A DNA stretch of 64,000 bases from Agriotes lineatus (GCA_940337035.1 OW679197.1:61773903-61837902); one strand, 5' to 3'. Shown: positions 31,805 through 42,865, counted from the stretch's first letter. Notes: generated by a model from the sequence alone, not told the origin. Made by a program: numbers and translations.

Positions 31805-33855
31805 AAAGTTGTTATCCAATTTTCATGTGTTTTCGAATTACAGCATCTTAGATGTTTACGTTTAATAAAATAAGCTGACAGATTTTAGAGCGAAAAATAA
31901 CCTGCCAATTGTCAAACAATAACCTGTTGTTTATGATTGCATGTTTATAATTTTTTTAAATTTTGTTATTTGTTTAAATGCTACAGCTAGTATGAAAGAA
32001 CATCAAGACGAACTCAAGAAAGCAACGGGTGCTGTTTGCAGATAAGCTGGAAACATTTTGGAGGTCCATGGAGATACCTTTAAAACTCTAGCTATGTAAA
32101 ATTTTAAAATTATGCGGATTGTGGATAATTTTCAAATAAAACTCTGTGATTTTCAAGCCAGCCTCATTATTTAAATTTAAACTAGTTAAGTGTACATTTT
32201 GGTCTAATTAAAATTAAGTAATTTATTCGGGAATTGTCTTGAGTTTCTAGCTATTCTGTGTGTATATTTGGTGACCTATCCCCTTGGTCCATTTTTGCGT
32301 AAATTTAAAAAAAAAATCCTTGAGGCTAGGGAAATTGCATGTATAGGAGAGCGATTTCTTGTAGCCGTCTTGGTGAGATTAATTGATAGATTCCATCTGG
32401 TGTCTGCTGGACCTTTCTGTGGAACCATTAAATGTGGATTTGAAATACTTCACTACTCTGGAAAGTTTATTTCAGCACATATGTGTTGTGTATGCAGTAG
32501 CTGAAATTAATCTGGTTATCACAGGATTAGCAAGTGTTTCAGAAACAAATATCACTTCTGGCTGACCTCCACCTCCGGTATATCAATATAATTATGCTCT
32601 TGCTAATCGTTTGACGATTTTGTGATATTTTGTGCCTCTTATTACCCCGCTTACTGTTTTTCTCTTTTGGGATCTTACGCCATTGCGTGAAACATCTAGA
32701 CAAATAATTTGTCAGCAATTTTGGGTGTCTTGCCAAGCTGTGCAGGCATTTATTTTGCTCCCTAAGGTGTTTTGATGCACATTTTCCTCGTACGAATGTA
32801 CACCGCCAACTGGATGAAGCCCTGCAGAACTGTAGAAATATACACAACGTATATGCCGATTTTTTATTGTAGTGCTTTACTTATGTTTTGCAGTTATGAT
32901 CCCACGCAGATCGTTGAGGAAAATTGAGAAATCGGGTGCAGTTTTACTTATGGTGTACCGATTAAGTTCGTTGTGTCATGGTATTTGTGCAGTGGCTATT
33001 AGGGTTCAGCGAATCAATCAATTAGAGCAGGACACGTTCAATAACTTTTTAGTTAGCGATAATGTTATTTCCGAGGAAGGAGTGGAGCGTTTGAAGTTAT
33101 TGTAATCGGTCTCACACAAATCAAAGTGTGTCACAAATCGGTCGCAAAAGGAACATTGCGCGAATTCCAGTTTATAATATATCGTACCTCATATATGCGA
33201 ATTGTAGCTCTCGTGTTTCGCTTTCGGCCGGTTTTGAATTGCGGTTGTGAGACTTGTGTTCGTGTAGTGCATTGCGAGGAAAAATGTAGCACAATTAGCT
33301 GTTTATTCAGTTTATTTGAATTCTATTTTGCAAATAGAACTATGTGTAATTCATTTTTATATTCAAAATTAGTAAAATTAAGATAAAACTTAGAAGCCTA
33401 TCAACGTCAGATTCACTACAATTACAACAAAACAAAACCTTAAGTTAAAATGGCATTACTACAAACATAATAAAATATACAAAATCATAGATTTATTCCT
33501 ATATAGTGTAAATAAACATTGGGGTACCGCAATTTCTGGCTTTTCTTTTATTTATTTATTTATGGGTGGTTTAGAGATTTGCACCAACAGCTGTAGAACT
33601 CCTAGTTTGGATCGTATCGAACTAGTGGTGCTTCCGGACAACCCACCCCTTGCTATTAAAACTTTGCTACAGCGCAAAATAATTCCTGAATTACAGTGTT
33701 TTGTTTATTTAGTAATTTAATTACTGGTGGAGAAACGCTGTAATTCGAAGACAAATTAAAATTTTGGGTTTTTAGTTATAGATCTATGTATAGTATACAC
33801 TCCCGACACATCATTTTCTTTAAAGAAAACCATAAAGAATTAATCATAATTGGGT
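31805..33855. other. AT-rich non-coding DNA, no gene recognised
   Basis: Several 60-100 codon open frames occur on both strands around 32.3-33.4 kb. None has a motif, start context or codon pattern I can defend. A CTGGA/CCGGACA-like phrase near 33600-33650 resembles one at 27340-27370, suggesting a further diverged repeat. Confidence 0.35.
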
Positions 33856-33859
33856 TATT

Positions 33860-33985
33860 ACCCCAAATAATGCATTAAACGAATTGAAATTAGGCAAAAT
33901 GGTGCATTAGACAAAAATGAAAATAGACAAATTGGCGTTAGACAAAATGGAATCAGACGAATTAGAAGTAGACGAAATATGAAGT
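33860..33985 (-). repeat. Degenerate TTAGAC-AAATGG array, inverted to 30.43 kb
   Basis: Loose repeats of (A/G)TTAGACAAA(A)TGG-like units; read on the minus strand they match the array at 30430-30590. The two arrays face each other about 3.4 kb apart. Confidence 0.65.
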
Positions 33986-34139
33986 ACGACTCTATACATG
34001 GCAGTGTTAAGTAATGGTGATTATCTATACATATATAAAGGAAAGTCACAACATTGACTAATCAACGCAGAGCCGTAACCGCTGCTACTACGAACTTAAA
34101 ATTTGGGTGGAAAGTTCAACTTGTTACGTAAGGTAGTGC

Positions 34140-34960
34140 TAAGAAAATTCGACCCCTAAGGGGGTGAAAAGGGATAAAATCTGTTTTCACAAATTCCTCA
34201 ATAGCTCTTACACCTGATGAAATATCGACTTGCCGTTTACTTGAAAATATTTTCAATGCAAATGCTTAGAAAAGTATTTCAGAAGTTTGTCCTAATCAAC
34301 CCCTAAAGGTAAAAATATGGATTCGGGGTGAATTAAAGAACTCTTCGTATATCCTATATTTATTGAGTTAGAACATTCTTTTTAGGCATATAGATGTAAT
34401 TTTAATATATTTAAAAAGTGGCTTAAGGGATTTTGAAAAATTTACCCCCTAAGAGGTTGAAAAGGGCTAAAGTGCGTTTTTACGGATTCCTCAATATCTC
34501 TTAGACCCGATAAGATCGACTTGGTGTTTGCTTGCATAAGTGTCCTAGGCAAATGTCTAAAAAAATATTTAAGGATTTTGCCCTAATCAACCCTAAATGT
34601 GCGAATTTGCATTCGGGGTGAATTATAGATTCCCTTGTATCTTCTCTGTTTGTTGAATTAGAGCATTCTTTTCTGGTACATAGATGTGTTTTTTCAAATT
34701 TTTAGAAAGGGGTTTTAGGAATTTTTTTAAATTTCACCCTTAAAGCGGTAAAAAGGGAAAACTGAAAAGAGGTAGGGAGTTAAAATTATTAATTTTCTAC
34801 GTCTGGGTTCATTTTAGGATAAAACGAGTTGAGTGAGTTTTCACCCTTAAGGGGTGAAAAGCGGTAAACTGTGTTTTCACGAATTTCTTAGAATAAAATA
34901 GGAGAATTTCTGAAATTCCATCCCCTTGTGGTGGAAACGGGTATCCTGCTATAATTTATG
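34140..34960 (+). repeat. Tandem repeat with about 293-bp unit
   Basis: ACCCCTAAGGGGGTGAAAAG at about 34152 recurs as a diverged copy at about 34444 and again at 34736. Each is followed by a 'TTTTCACRAATTCCTCA'-type phrase, CCTAATCAACCC, TTCGGGGTGAATTA and GAACATTCTTTT. Two near-complete units are followed by truncated ones at about 34840 and 34920. Divergence is high. Confidence 0.75.
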
Positions 34961-35418
34961 TATACAACATCTAATAAGTACATATATTTTTGATTTTATT
35001 TAATTATAATACAAAGACTATAGTTTTATCAATCTGTACAAGGGTAACGACAATTACATACACATTTTCAGGAGGTACGTGAAGAAAAAAAGAGTTAAGA
35101 AGAACTTTTTTCTGAAAAATATTGTTTAATTTTGACCTACAATATCGTTTTGCAGCCTTTGTTAGTTTAGCGTATTGACCGAGGGGGGGGGGCTCAATAT
35201 TTCATTTATGATTTACAAAAAGAAACAAGCATTTGCAGTCCGTACTAAGAACGGGAATCTTGCTAGTATCAATATATACAGTCAGACCTCGCCGGTTCGC
35301 TGATTTGATTTTACGCGAGGCACCTTTGTGCTCCCTTTTCTTTGCCGTTCGCGGATATTTGCTTTGCCGTTCGCGGATGGAATTGCCAACGTCAACTATT
35401 TCAACTTTCACACACTAA

Positions 35419-35603
35419 CGGCCGATCTTATAAAGGCCATTAATCTGACGTTAACATTAATTCGTTGTTAAAATAAACAAAAGCGCATAAAATGTGTTTA
35501 CTAATGAATAATATGTCATAAGCGCCAATTTTGATGAGCTTTTATGTATTTTAACAGCGATTTAAAGTTAACGTCAGTTTAGCGACCTTCATAAGACCGG
35601 CCG
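35419..35603. mobile_element. Harbinger-type MITE (185 bp), TSD TAA
   Basis: TIRs CGGCCGATCTTAT... and ...ATAAGACCGGCCG with internal palindromic extension; flanks TAA (35416-35418) and TAA (35604-35606). A 3-bp TWA duplication is characteristic of PIF/Harbinger. The interior (TGTTTACTAATG, CATAAGCG) is related to the 188-bp MITEs at 41285 and 63494. Confidence 0.8.
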
Positions 35604-35890
35604 TAAGTAAATAAAGCAGATGTATGCGGTTTATGTCATGAACACCTAATTAACATTATTTATCACAAACTTGTAAACACACTTATCTAGCCAATTTCTT
35701 TGAATCTCTTATTACCAAATCGGACCTGAAATCAATTGTAAAATTATAACTTGAAACAAATGGACATTCGAGCTCTAGATTCCAGTGGCAGACTTATGTT
35801 ACGTATGGAATTTTCGTTCAACTTCTACTGTCTTCTCGAGCGTTTTTGCAGAAAATTCAGTTGAGTTTAATTTTTAAAACACGGAAAACT

Positions 35891-35971
35891 ATGTCGTCAA
35901 AGCGCAAAGTTTCTGCTTCAGATTTGCCAAACAAAAACCCAAAAAAGTTTTGGATTTTTGAAGTTGCATAG
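35891..35971 (+). pseudogene. Pogo-type transposase N-terminal remnant
   Basis: An ATG begins M-S-S-K-R-K-V-S-A-S-D-L-P and continues KNPKKFWIFEVA before TAG. Basic M-S-S-K-R-K starts are common in pogo/Tigger transposases. The frame runs only 26 codons. The position inside matching TIRs supports the identification. Confidence 0.5.
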
Positions 35972-36104
35972 TATAAATAAATCTAGTTAATGAAACATAA
36001 CCCCATGTTTATCATTTATGTGTTTACTTGCGCATCGCGGTTTTGCGTTTCGCGACATTCTTCTGGAACGTAACCCCGCGAACGGCGAGGTCTGACTGTA
36101 ACTT

Positions 36105-36690
36105 CATTGAAGTCGGTAATGTCACTATTAATGCGCATTTTTGATCGTCGTAAATAAGGAGTGAATTTTCTGTCGAGTTTCATATGAAAGAAGTATTCAC
36201 TAATGCTGTATCTGCTATATTTGTAGAATTGTTTTGAGGTATTCTAGACAAACATTTCGATGGCACGTATTTTCAATTCGCGGTGGCTTTGATTTTTTTG
36301 TAGCAACTGCTGACATCAGTGCCACTAATCTGTAAATATTAATTTATCGTCTTTTTTGTGCAGTTTTTCATTTATTCGGCTAGATGACTATTATCCAAAT
36401 AGTTTGTTAGATCCTAGAATGATTGCACTCCTTTCTCTGATAAGCTTAGGCGCAATGGTGATGGAATCAATCACCAGATGATCCATAACTTTTTTTGTTT
36501 TTTTACTTTCATTCCATTGTTTACCAGGGTTTGGTTTTTCACTTTCTAGTAGCTTTTCGCTTTCTCTACACCTCGATCACTTGGTCTATCGTAGTTTTTT
36601 TTTCGTGTAGCATGTAAAAGATCCGTTGCTAGGGTTATAACTCCTTAGTCTCGGCAAAATTTTATGTAGGACTTTGACCATATGACCAAA
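36105..36690. other. Non-coding spacer
   Basis: Nothing recognisable is seen. Confidence 0.4.
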
Positions 36691-36694
36691 GCAG

Positions 36695-36800
36695 TCGGTG
36701 TCTAAGGTATAGTTCTCCTATGAAAATGGTGAAATAAATATTTTGATAGTTAGCTATGAAATTTTAAGAGGCATGTGTATTATTAAATCAGAAAATCAAA
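36695..36800 (+). repeat. Short dispersed repeat, copy 1
   Basis: The core GTGAAATAAATATTTTGATA and GTTAGCTATGAAATT match the minus strand at 43985-44105 over about 105 bp, including GAGGCATGT and GATTAAATCAGAAAA-like ends. Class unknown. Confidence 0.65.
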
Positions 36801-36804
36801 GTAT

Positions 36805-37730
36805 TACTAGTGGACCCGTTGCAAAATATTTTGCAAGTTAGAAAACTTCTTTGTAACGTGTGGCAGGATTCATTAGGTAAAATTGAAATTTTTAAGTTTT
36901 TAAAACTACTCACATGTGATATTGCTGCATATACTTGACCATGGCTAAATACTTGTTGTGGCAAATACTATATATTCCCAATTTACCCATAGTTTGTTCT
37001 TGTGATTTGTTAATTGTTATCGCAAATGATAGGCGCACAGGACAATTTCTTTTCCGAAGGCAAAAGCTAGTGCAATATTAGAATGTGTTGATCTATACAC
37101 AGTAATAATACTCTTCTGCCTGGCTTGTGGCTTGTCCATTTAATACCAAATTTAAGCAGTTATAAATAAATTGCGTACAATTAATCTCATCTCATCTATT
37201 AAACCAGTAGATACATTTAAACTTTCCAAAAGAACATCTATTGATCCTATTTTTAGTGTTAAGAAATGGGTATATACTCCACTGAAATTTAACGAATCTA
37301 TTAATTCCATAGAAAATTATAAAATTTTGTCATTATGTGATACAATTATATTTACACTTAAATATTGCTTTTCATATTCAGGCAAGAGAGATATAATTTT
37401 GTTGCGCTTCACGCAAGAGCGGACAAAACAAGAATATGGGCCATGAGTACGAATTTTTTTTTCACAAGCTTGTTTGCAACCAAGTCCGCCAATCGGCGCG
37501 GACTTAAATGTCCAAATATTCGATTGTAAACCAAAACTCCGCCAAACGGCAAACCGTCCAAGCTGCTAGCTTCGCTGTAAAAATGAGACAAAGGCCGAAG
37601 TGCCATGAGTTTGCAAAATCCGAGCACCAGCAAAAAAAAATAATCGCCAATCTAACAAATTTCGATGGCGCGAACCGAATATCGGCACTAAAGGGTTGTT
37701 CACACAGTATCAACCGCTAAGCGATCATTT
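36805..37730. other. Non-coding, no gene recognised
   Basis: Overlapping short frames occur at 37171-37720 on both strands without motifs. I do not call a gene. Confidence 0.35.
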
Positions 37731-37734
37731 ACAC

Positions 37735-38810
37735 CGTAGCACCCTTTGGGGGCGAATTCCAAAAATCCCTGGAAATGATTTGGTCTATTTGTAAGACGAT
37801 CTAATATGCAAGTTTTAACTTCCTATCTGTAGTAGTTCGCTTGTTAAGGCAATCTTTAAAAAACAGATCTATCTCATTTAAATCTTTGAGGAGATGCAGT
37901 CTGCAAAACCATGAAAATGGTTTGACATGATTTGTAAAAAGAACTAATATTTGCGGAATTTCGACTTCCTACCTGTATCTATCTTTGGAAAAACACATCT
38001 ACCCCAGTTAATCCCTTTGAGGGGATACATTTCGAAAAACCCTGAAAATGGCTTGACTCGATGTGTAAAACAAACTGGTTTGACTCGATGTGTGCCGAAT
38101 CAACTTTCAACTTGCGGCAGTTACCGTATTATGGCGATCTTTAGAAAAACGCATCTACCCCATTTAATCCTTTCGGGAGTTAATTTCGAAAAGCCTAAAA
38201 TTGATTTGACCTAATTTGTAAAACGATTTAATATGCCGAATTTCAATTTCCTGCCTGTAATAATTACTTTGTGGCTATTTTTAGAAGAACACCTCTGGTC
38301 TATTTAACCAGTTTGAGGGGATGTATTTCGAAAAACCTTAAAAATTATTTCCAATTAGTAAAACGATCTAAAATGCTTAATTTCAACTTACTGCCTGTAG
38401 TAGTTTTTCCGTGGCGATATTTCGACAAACAGATTTGCTTCATTTAACCCCTTTCGGGGATGAATTCTCCAAAACCTTAAAACTGATTTAACCCGATTTG
38501 AAAAATGGTCTAATATGCTCAATTTTAACATTCTATACTCGTAGTAGTTTCCTTGGAGCGATATTTATAAATACATATTTGCCCCATTTAATCCCTTTCG
38601 GGGATGAATTCTGCAAAACCTTTACTTGATCTGGTTTGTAAAACGAACTAATATGTCGAATTTCAGCTGCTCACCTGTAGTAGTTTCCTCATTGTAGATC
38701 TTTACAAAAACAGGTCTACCACATTTCGCTCCTTTGAGCTCTGAAAATTGTTTGACCCTACTTGTAAAAAGAACTAATATGGCGAATTACAACTTCTTAC
38801 CTTCCCCAGA
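37735..38810 (+). repeat. Diverged tandem array, about 145-bp unit, 7-8 copies
   Basis: The phrase CCCTTT(G/C)(A/G)GGGG(A/G)TGAATT-like recurs at about 37742, 37890, 38021, 38165, 38311, 38449, 38597 and 38731. It is followed each time by AAAACC.TGAAAAT, a TTGTAAAACGA-CTAATATG phrase, and ATCTTTA.AAAAAC.CATCTACC. Intervals range from about 134 to 148 bp. An internal duplication (GGTTTGACTCGATGTGT) occurs near 38050-38092. The array is old and indel-rich. Confidence 0.85.
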
Positions 38811-38814
38811 TTCT

Positions 38815-39540
38815 ATTATACATATAACGATCTGTGAAGTATAAGTCAATCCCTTCGTGCACAGAGAAAATGGGAAGGGTGCCACAAAGAAGAGCTAGGA
38901 GAAGGCCGAATAAAATTTTGAAATAATAGATTACAAAAGCGATGACTGAATGCAACTTACACGAAAGAAACTGTGAGGATGGAAGAGTATGAAAACAGGT
39001 GTCGAAAGACATTCTAACAATATACGTATGCTTGTACCAATAGGGAAGGCAATAAACCAGTGTGCAAATAACCACATCCACATAACTATAATAAGCAGAA
39101 AGAACGTCTTACAGCATCTGAGCAATACCGATTTCTTTTAACTGTCATTTTACATGTATTTTGACGTTTGTGTCACGAATCAGCAGACCGTTGATTTCAA
39201 ATAAACATTTCGTAGTGACAGTAGTCCATTGCAATAATGGGCAGAACGCCGCAGGCTGACTGTGAGAATATACCTGGTTTACTGCTACTGCATGGCCGGC
39301 TGCAACCACTTAAGAGCTACAATATGATGGTTTTTCTCTAAAAATTATCAATTACCTTTCAATTTAGGACTTTTGTGCACATTTACACGCTAACGGCTTT
39401 CATTTAAAAAAGAATTATAGAAATCGGCCCGGTGGAAGTCTCAAAATAGATGTCGAAAGAAAACGCTTCGCGTTTTAAATATATAGATAACCTGACAAGA
39501 CACTAATGACGGTGACATTCGTTAAATTATAATTATTAAC
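38815..39540. other. Non-coding spacer
   Basis: No gene was identified. A small hairpin AAAACGCTTCGCGTTTT occurs at about 39460-39477. Confidence 0.4.
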
Positions 39541-40008
39541 AAATTCTGTTGCACATGGAAAAAGATTTAAATTTGTCAGTAAAACGAATTCATGTTTCGG
39601 AAGAAGCAAAGTTAATAGTGAAAAATGGATATGATTCTTTTTTAGAAAAAACGTTAACTGCAGAACTAACAAAAGTTTATATATCTACTGTTGCTAATAT
39701 AGTTTCCAAACAAAGGTTTAAATTAAATCAGAAAGAAAGGAGATCTTTTATTTAGGCGAAACGTGGTACGATACCCATCATATTACACAGAGGGATGGGT
39801 ACATTAATAAAAAAAATGTTGTTTGGATAGGTACTTCGGTTTCTCGTGGTAAACGTGTTATAATTTTTCATGCTGGAAGTAAATATAGATGGGTTGATTG
39901 AGCACTGCTACTCTCTGTTAAAAATATTAAAAATAGTTCTGCAAATTACCACTGCGATATGAATGCAGAATTGTTTGAAAGCTGGTTGAAATAGTTATTT
40001 TCATTACA

Positions 40009-40121
40009 AGCGTCGAAAGTAGCAAATATCGTGCGAGTGTTGATTAGACAAACGAGGGCGTAGCGAAGCGAAGCCCGAGTGGATCTAAAACACGAGCACA
40101 GATATTTGCACTTTCGGGCGA
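40009..40121. repeat. Foldback hairpin a, GTAGCGAAGCG centre
   Basis: The arms GCGTCGAAAGT..GCAAATATCGTGC.. and GCAC.GATATTTGC.ACTTTCGGGCG pair imperfectly around a centre of GGGCGTAGCGAAGCGAAGCCC-type sequence, which itself has GGGC/GCCC ends. It lies in the insertion that splits the DDE transposase. Confidence 0.7.
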
Positions 40122-40133
40122 GTTATGAACACT

Positions 40134-40490
40134 ATTTTTTAGACGACCACTCAAAGTAATTCTTATTTTTAAGAATTGTTTTTATTTCGTTTGGAAAATT
40201 GATCGTTATATTATTATTGGTACAATTATAAAAAATTAGAGCTTGTTGGAAGCAGAGCAACGAATAAAGCAAAAGCGTCTGTATTATTTAAATCACGGTC
40301 TGCTTAATTGTGTGACATACGTCAAAGTGACGTTTGTCACACAATTAAGCAGGCCGTGATGTGAATAACTTTAAGCCGTTACGATATGACTAGAACGATA
40401 TAATATCGTGCTAGTGTATGAAATTGTCAACTTTCTGTAGTAGGCTGCTATCGCGATAATGTTACTTTCATACGTGGTCGTCTAAAAAAT
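40134..40490. mobile_element. 357-bp TIR element inside transposase relic
   Basis: ATTTTTTAGACGACCAC (40134-40150) is exactly complementary to GTGGTCGTCTAAAAAAT (40474-40490). A strong 67-bp hairpin lies inside. The right end is immediately followed by the resumed transposase frame. It is non-coding and of unknown family. Confidence 0.75.
40296..40362. repeat. 67-bp near-perfect hairpin
   Basis: The arms ATCACGGTCTGCTTAATTGT and its complement, continuing GTGACATACGTCA / TGACGTTTGTCAC, enclose a 3-nt centre. Two or three mismatches. It contains paired CGTCA/TGACG motifs. Confidence 0.85.
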
Positions 40491-40649
40491 ACATTGATAC
40501 CAAAATTGCCAAAAAATTCAGTAACAGTTATAGACAATGATTCGTAGGTACCACAGTCATTAAGAAGAGAAGATTTCAGATTCAATATTATATACTGCCA
40601 AGTGCCATTCTAGTATTTTCTCGTATGTTTTGTATTTATTCAGTTTTTA

Positions 40650-40780
40650 TAGCTATTAAGGCAACTAGTGTTTTACAGAGGGTTTAAAAATCGAGGTCGA
40701 TCATGTTAAAATTCGAGCGAAGCGAGAATTTTTGATCGACCGAGATTTTTAAACTGTAAAACACGAGTTGGCTTCAATAG
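40650..40780. repeat. Foldback hairpin b, GAGCGAAGCGAG centre
   Basis: CAACTAGTGTTTTACAG and GGTTTAAAAATC then GGTCGATCAT are matched by ATGATCGACC-like, GATTTTTAAACTGTAAAACAC and GAGTTG. The arms are about 60 bp with few mismatches. The unpaired centre is GAGCGAAGCGAG. Confidence 0.85.
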
Positions 40781-40814
40781 TTTTTCTACAGCCGAGGAGT
40801 TTGTTAGCTTAAAT

Positions 40815-41215
40815 GCCCTCGGGGCTTCGTCCCTCTCCAAAGCGGCCCTCGGGGCTCCACCCCTCTCCAAGGGGGCCCTCGGGACTCCGCTCCTCTCCAA
40901 GGGGGCCCTCGGAGCTCGGTTCCTCTCCAAGGGGGCCCTTAGGGCTCGGCCCCTCTCCAAGGGGGCTCTTGGAGCTCTACCCCTCTCCAAAGGTGCCCTC
41001 AGGGCTCCGCCCCTCTCCAAAGGGGCCATCGGGCTCCGCCCCTCTCCAAGAGGGCCCTCGGGACTCGGCCCCTCTCCAAGGGGGCCCTCAGGACTCGGCC
41101 CCTCTCCAAGGGGGTTCTTGGAGCTCCACCCCTCTCCAAGGGTGCCCTCGGGGCTCCGCCCCTCTCCAAGGGGGCCATCGGGCTCCACCCCTCTCCAATC
41201 GGGCACTAGGGGCTC
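40815..41215. repeat. GC-rich 30-bp minisatellite, about 13 units
   Basis: CCTCTCCAA recurs at 40832, 40862, 40892, 40922, 40952, 40982, 41012, 41041, 41071, 41101, 41131, 41161 and 41190. The period is exactly 30 bp except for two 29-bp steps, both in units with CCATCGGGCTCC. The unit resembles CTCCGCCCCTCTCCAAGGGG plus GCCCTCGGGG. The array is strongly GC-rich within AT-rich DNA. Open frames of 180 codons (minus, 40706-41248) and 154 codons (plus, 40813-41277) run through it, encoding repeated SPEGPLGEGR-like and PSPRGPSGL-like decapeptides. They look incidental, because the two 29-bp units shift the frame inside the array. Confidence 0.95.
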
Positions 41216-41284
41216 CGCATACAAATCGGTCCGATATAATAACTGCACTTTTAATCTTCACAAATAAGGTTTTATAAACTCTTA

Positions 41285-42865
41285 GGGCCGGTTGCAGAAA
41301 TAGGCCAGTCAAATTGTCGAAAATACCTCGTTTTTTTGACAAAAATACTACCTAAAAAGTGAGTATGTGGTTTTATAGAACAAATCACGTAGAATTGAAT
41401 GAACTAAAAAGTAACAGCTGAATCAGTGGAGAAGTGATTTAAAATTGCGCTCAAAGTAATGAAAAAACGGTTTTTTGCATATAAAAAAAGAGCAAAAAAG
41501 CGATGATTTTTTTCCAAAAAAATAGACTTATGTAGTTTAAAAAAACAAATAAATTAAGCTGTCGATGGTCAAAATCGATTAATTAGAAAAAAAGTTATCG
41601 CTAAAAAACCGCTAAAAACGACCGATTTTTCAATTGTTCTTAACTTTTTAAAAAAAACCTATATAACGTTGAAATTTTCAGAAAGCATAGTACTCGATGA
41701 GCAGAAAACACACGATTTTAAAATTTGCAAAAATCTTGATTACCTTTTGCATAAATCATTTTTTTCGAAAAAAATCCGTTTTCGCAGAAATTGATTTACT
41801 CAGCTTGGAAAAGTCGTATAGCAATTAGCATAGGCTTATTTTGTTCCTTAAGAGTTATACTACCACACACAATATGAACGCAAATTTTTTTGCACTTGAA
41901 AATATGTGCAAATTTAATGTGAGAAGTGATCTTTTTTTTACGCGCACAAAATGTTGAATATTTGTGTCAATTTTAATTGTACCGAAATTACATAGGCACC
42001 ATTCGATAGCTAGGTAATTTCGGTACAATTAAAATTGACAAAAATATTCAACATTTTGTGCGCCTAAAAAAGATCACTCTTCAAATTAAATTTGCACATA
42101 TTTGCAAGTACAAAAAAAATTACGCTTATATTGTGTGTGGTAGTACAACTCTTAAGGAACAAAATAAGCCTATGCTGATTGCTGTACGACTTCTGCAAGC
42201 TGAATAAATAAATTTCTGCAAAAACGTATTTTTTTCGAAAAAAATGATTTATGCAAAAAGTAATCAACATTTTTGCAAATTTTAAAATTGTACGTTTTCT
42301 GCTCACCGAGTACTATGCTTTCTGAAAATTTCAACGTTATATAGGTTTTTTTAAAAACGTTAAGAACAATTGAAAAATCGGTCATTTTTAGCGGTTTTTT
42401 AGCGATAACTTTTTTTCTAATTAATCGATTTTGACCATCGATAGCTTAATTTATTTGTTTTTTTAAACTACATAAGCCTATTGTTTTTTGAAAGAATTCA
42501 TCGCGTTTTTGCTCTTCTATATGCAAAAAACCGTTTTTCCATTACTTTGACCGCAATTTTGAATCACTTCTCCACTGATTCAGCTGTTACTTTTTAGTTC
42601 ATTCAATTATACGTGATTTGTTCTATAAAACTACATGCTCACTTTTCAGGTAGTATTTTTGTTAAGTAAATATCTAATTTGACTGGCCTAAAAGCAATGT
42701 TAAGTCTGGTGTTAGCTAACGTCGCGTCAAAGTGAACAAAATCGCATCAAATTTTGTTTACTAATGTATTAGTTACCATAAACATTTCAGATTTGATTCG
42801 TTTTTGTTCACTTTGACGTCGCGTTAGCTAACACCAGACTTAACGTAGCTTTCTGCAACCGGCCC
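41285..42865. mobile_element. 188-bp Harbinger-type MITE split by a foldback
   Basis: The left 16 bp (GGGCCGGTTGCAGAAA, 41285-41300) and the rest (AGCAATGTTAAGTCTGGTG... to GCAACCGGCCC, 42691-42865) are halves of one MITE. Removing the 1390-bp foldback and its 3-bp duplication leaves exactly 188 bp, the length of the intact copy at 63494-63681. Outer flanks are TTA and ATA, compatible with a TWA duplication with one change. Confidence 0.88.
41301..42690. mobile_element. 1390-bp foldback element with 690-bp arms
   Basis: The ends TAGGCCAGTCAAATT and AATTTGACTGGCCTA-like are mirrored through the entire length. For example GTTACTTTTTAGTTCATTCAAT at the right matches the complement near 41395-41420, and ACCGAAATTAC at 41981 pairs with GTAATTTCGGT at 42014. 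The loop is about 16 bp (around 41994-42009). AAA is duplicated on both sides (41298-41300 and 42691-42693). There is no coding sequence. The family is unknown to me. Confidence 0.88.

Larger units (their letters stand above)
35279..36098 (+). mobile_element. Internally deleted pogo/Tigger-type transposon
   Basis: The ends are CAGTCAGACCTCGCC (35279) and the complement GGCGAGGTCTGACTG (ending 36098). Both are flanked by TA, the target duplication expected for pogo and other Tc1/mariner relatives. TIRs extend at least 20 bp with small differences. Most of a transposase is missing; only a short frame starting at 35891 remains. A 185-bp MITE has inserted inside (35419-35603). It is non-autonomous and inactive by itself. 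Confidence 0.82.
39549..40600 (+). pseudogene. DDE-type transposase relic, split by insertion
   Basis: After a motif-poor frame (39549-39755), the sequence from about 39751 reads YLGETWYDTHHITQRDGYIN, then SRGKRVIIFHAGSKYRWVD, a TGA, then ANYHCDMNAELFESWLK and a stop at about 39993. Such 'YLDETW...GKRLI..HAGS...G...YH.EMN...F.KW' segments belong to a family of insect DDE transposases related to Tc1/mariner. After about 500 bp the frame resumes as LIPKLPKNSVTVIDNDS (about 40493-40545), matching 'LLPNLP..SVIVMDNA' with its second catalytic aspartate. The intervening block (about 39995-40490) holds inverted-repeat elements, so the gene was split by insertion. Stops make it dead. Confidence 0.65.

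Noticed and set aside
32268..33386. Series of 60-100 codon open frames on both strands
   Set aside because: No motifs and mutually overlapping; I could not join them into a spliced gene with credible signals.
40706..41277. 180- and 154-codon frames as a real low-complexity protein gene
   Set aside because: Both arise from the same 30-bp minisatellite in opposite senses, and two 29-bp units shift the frame inside the array.
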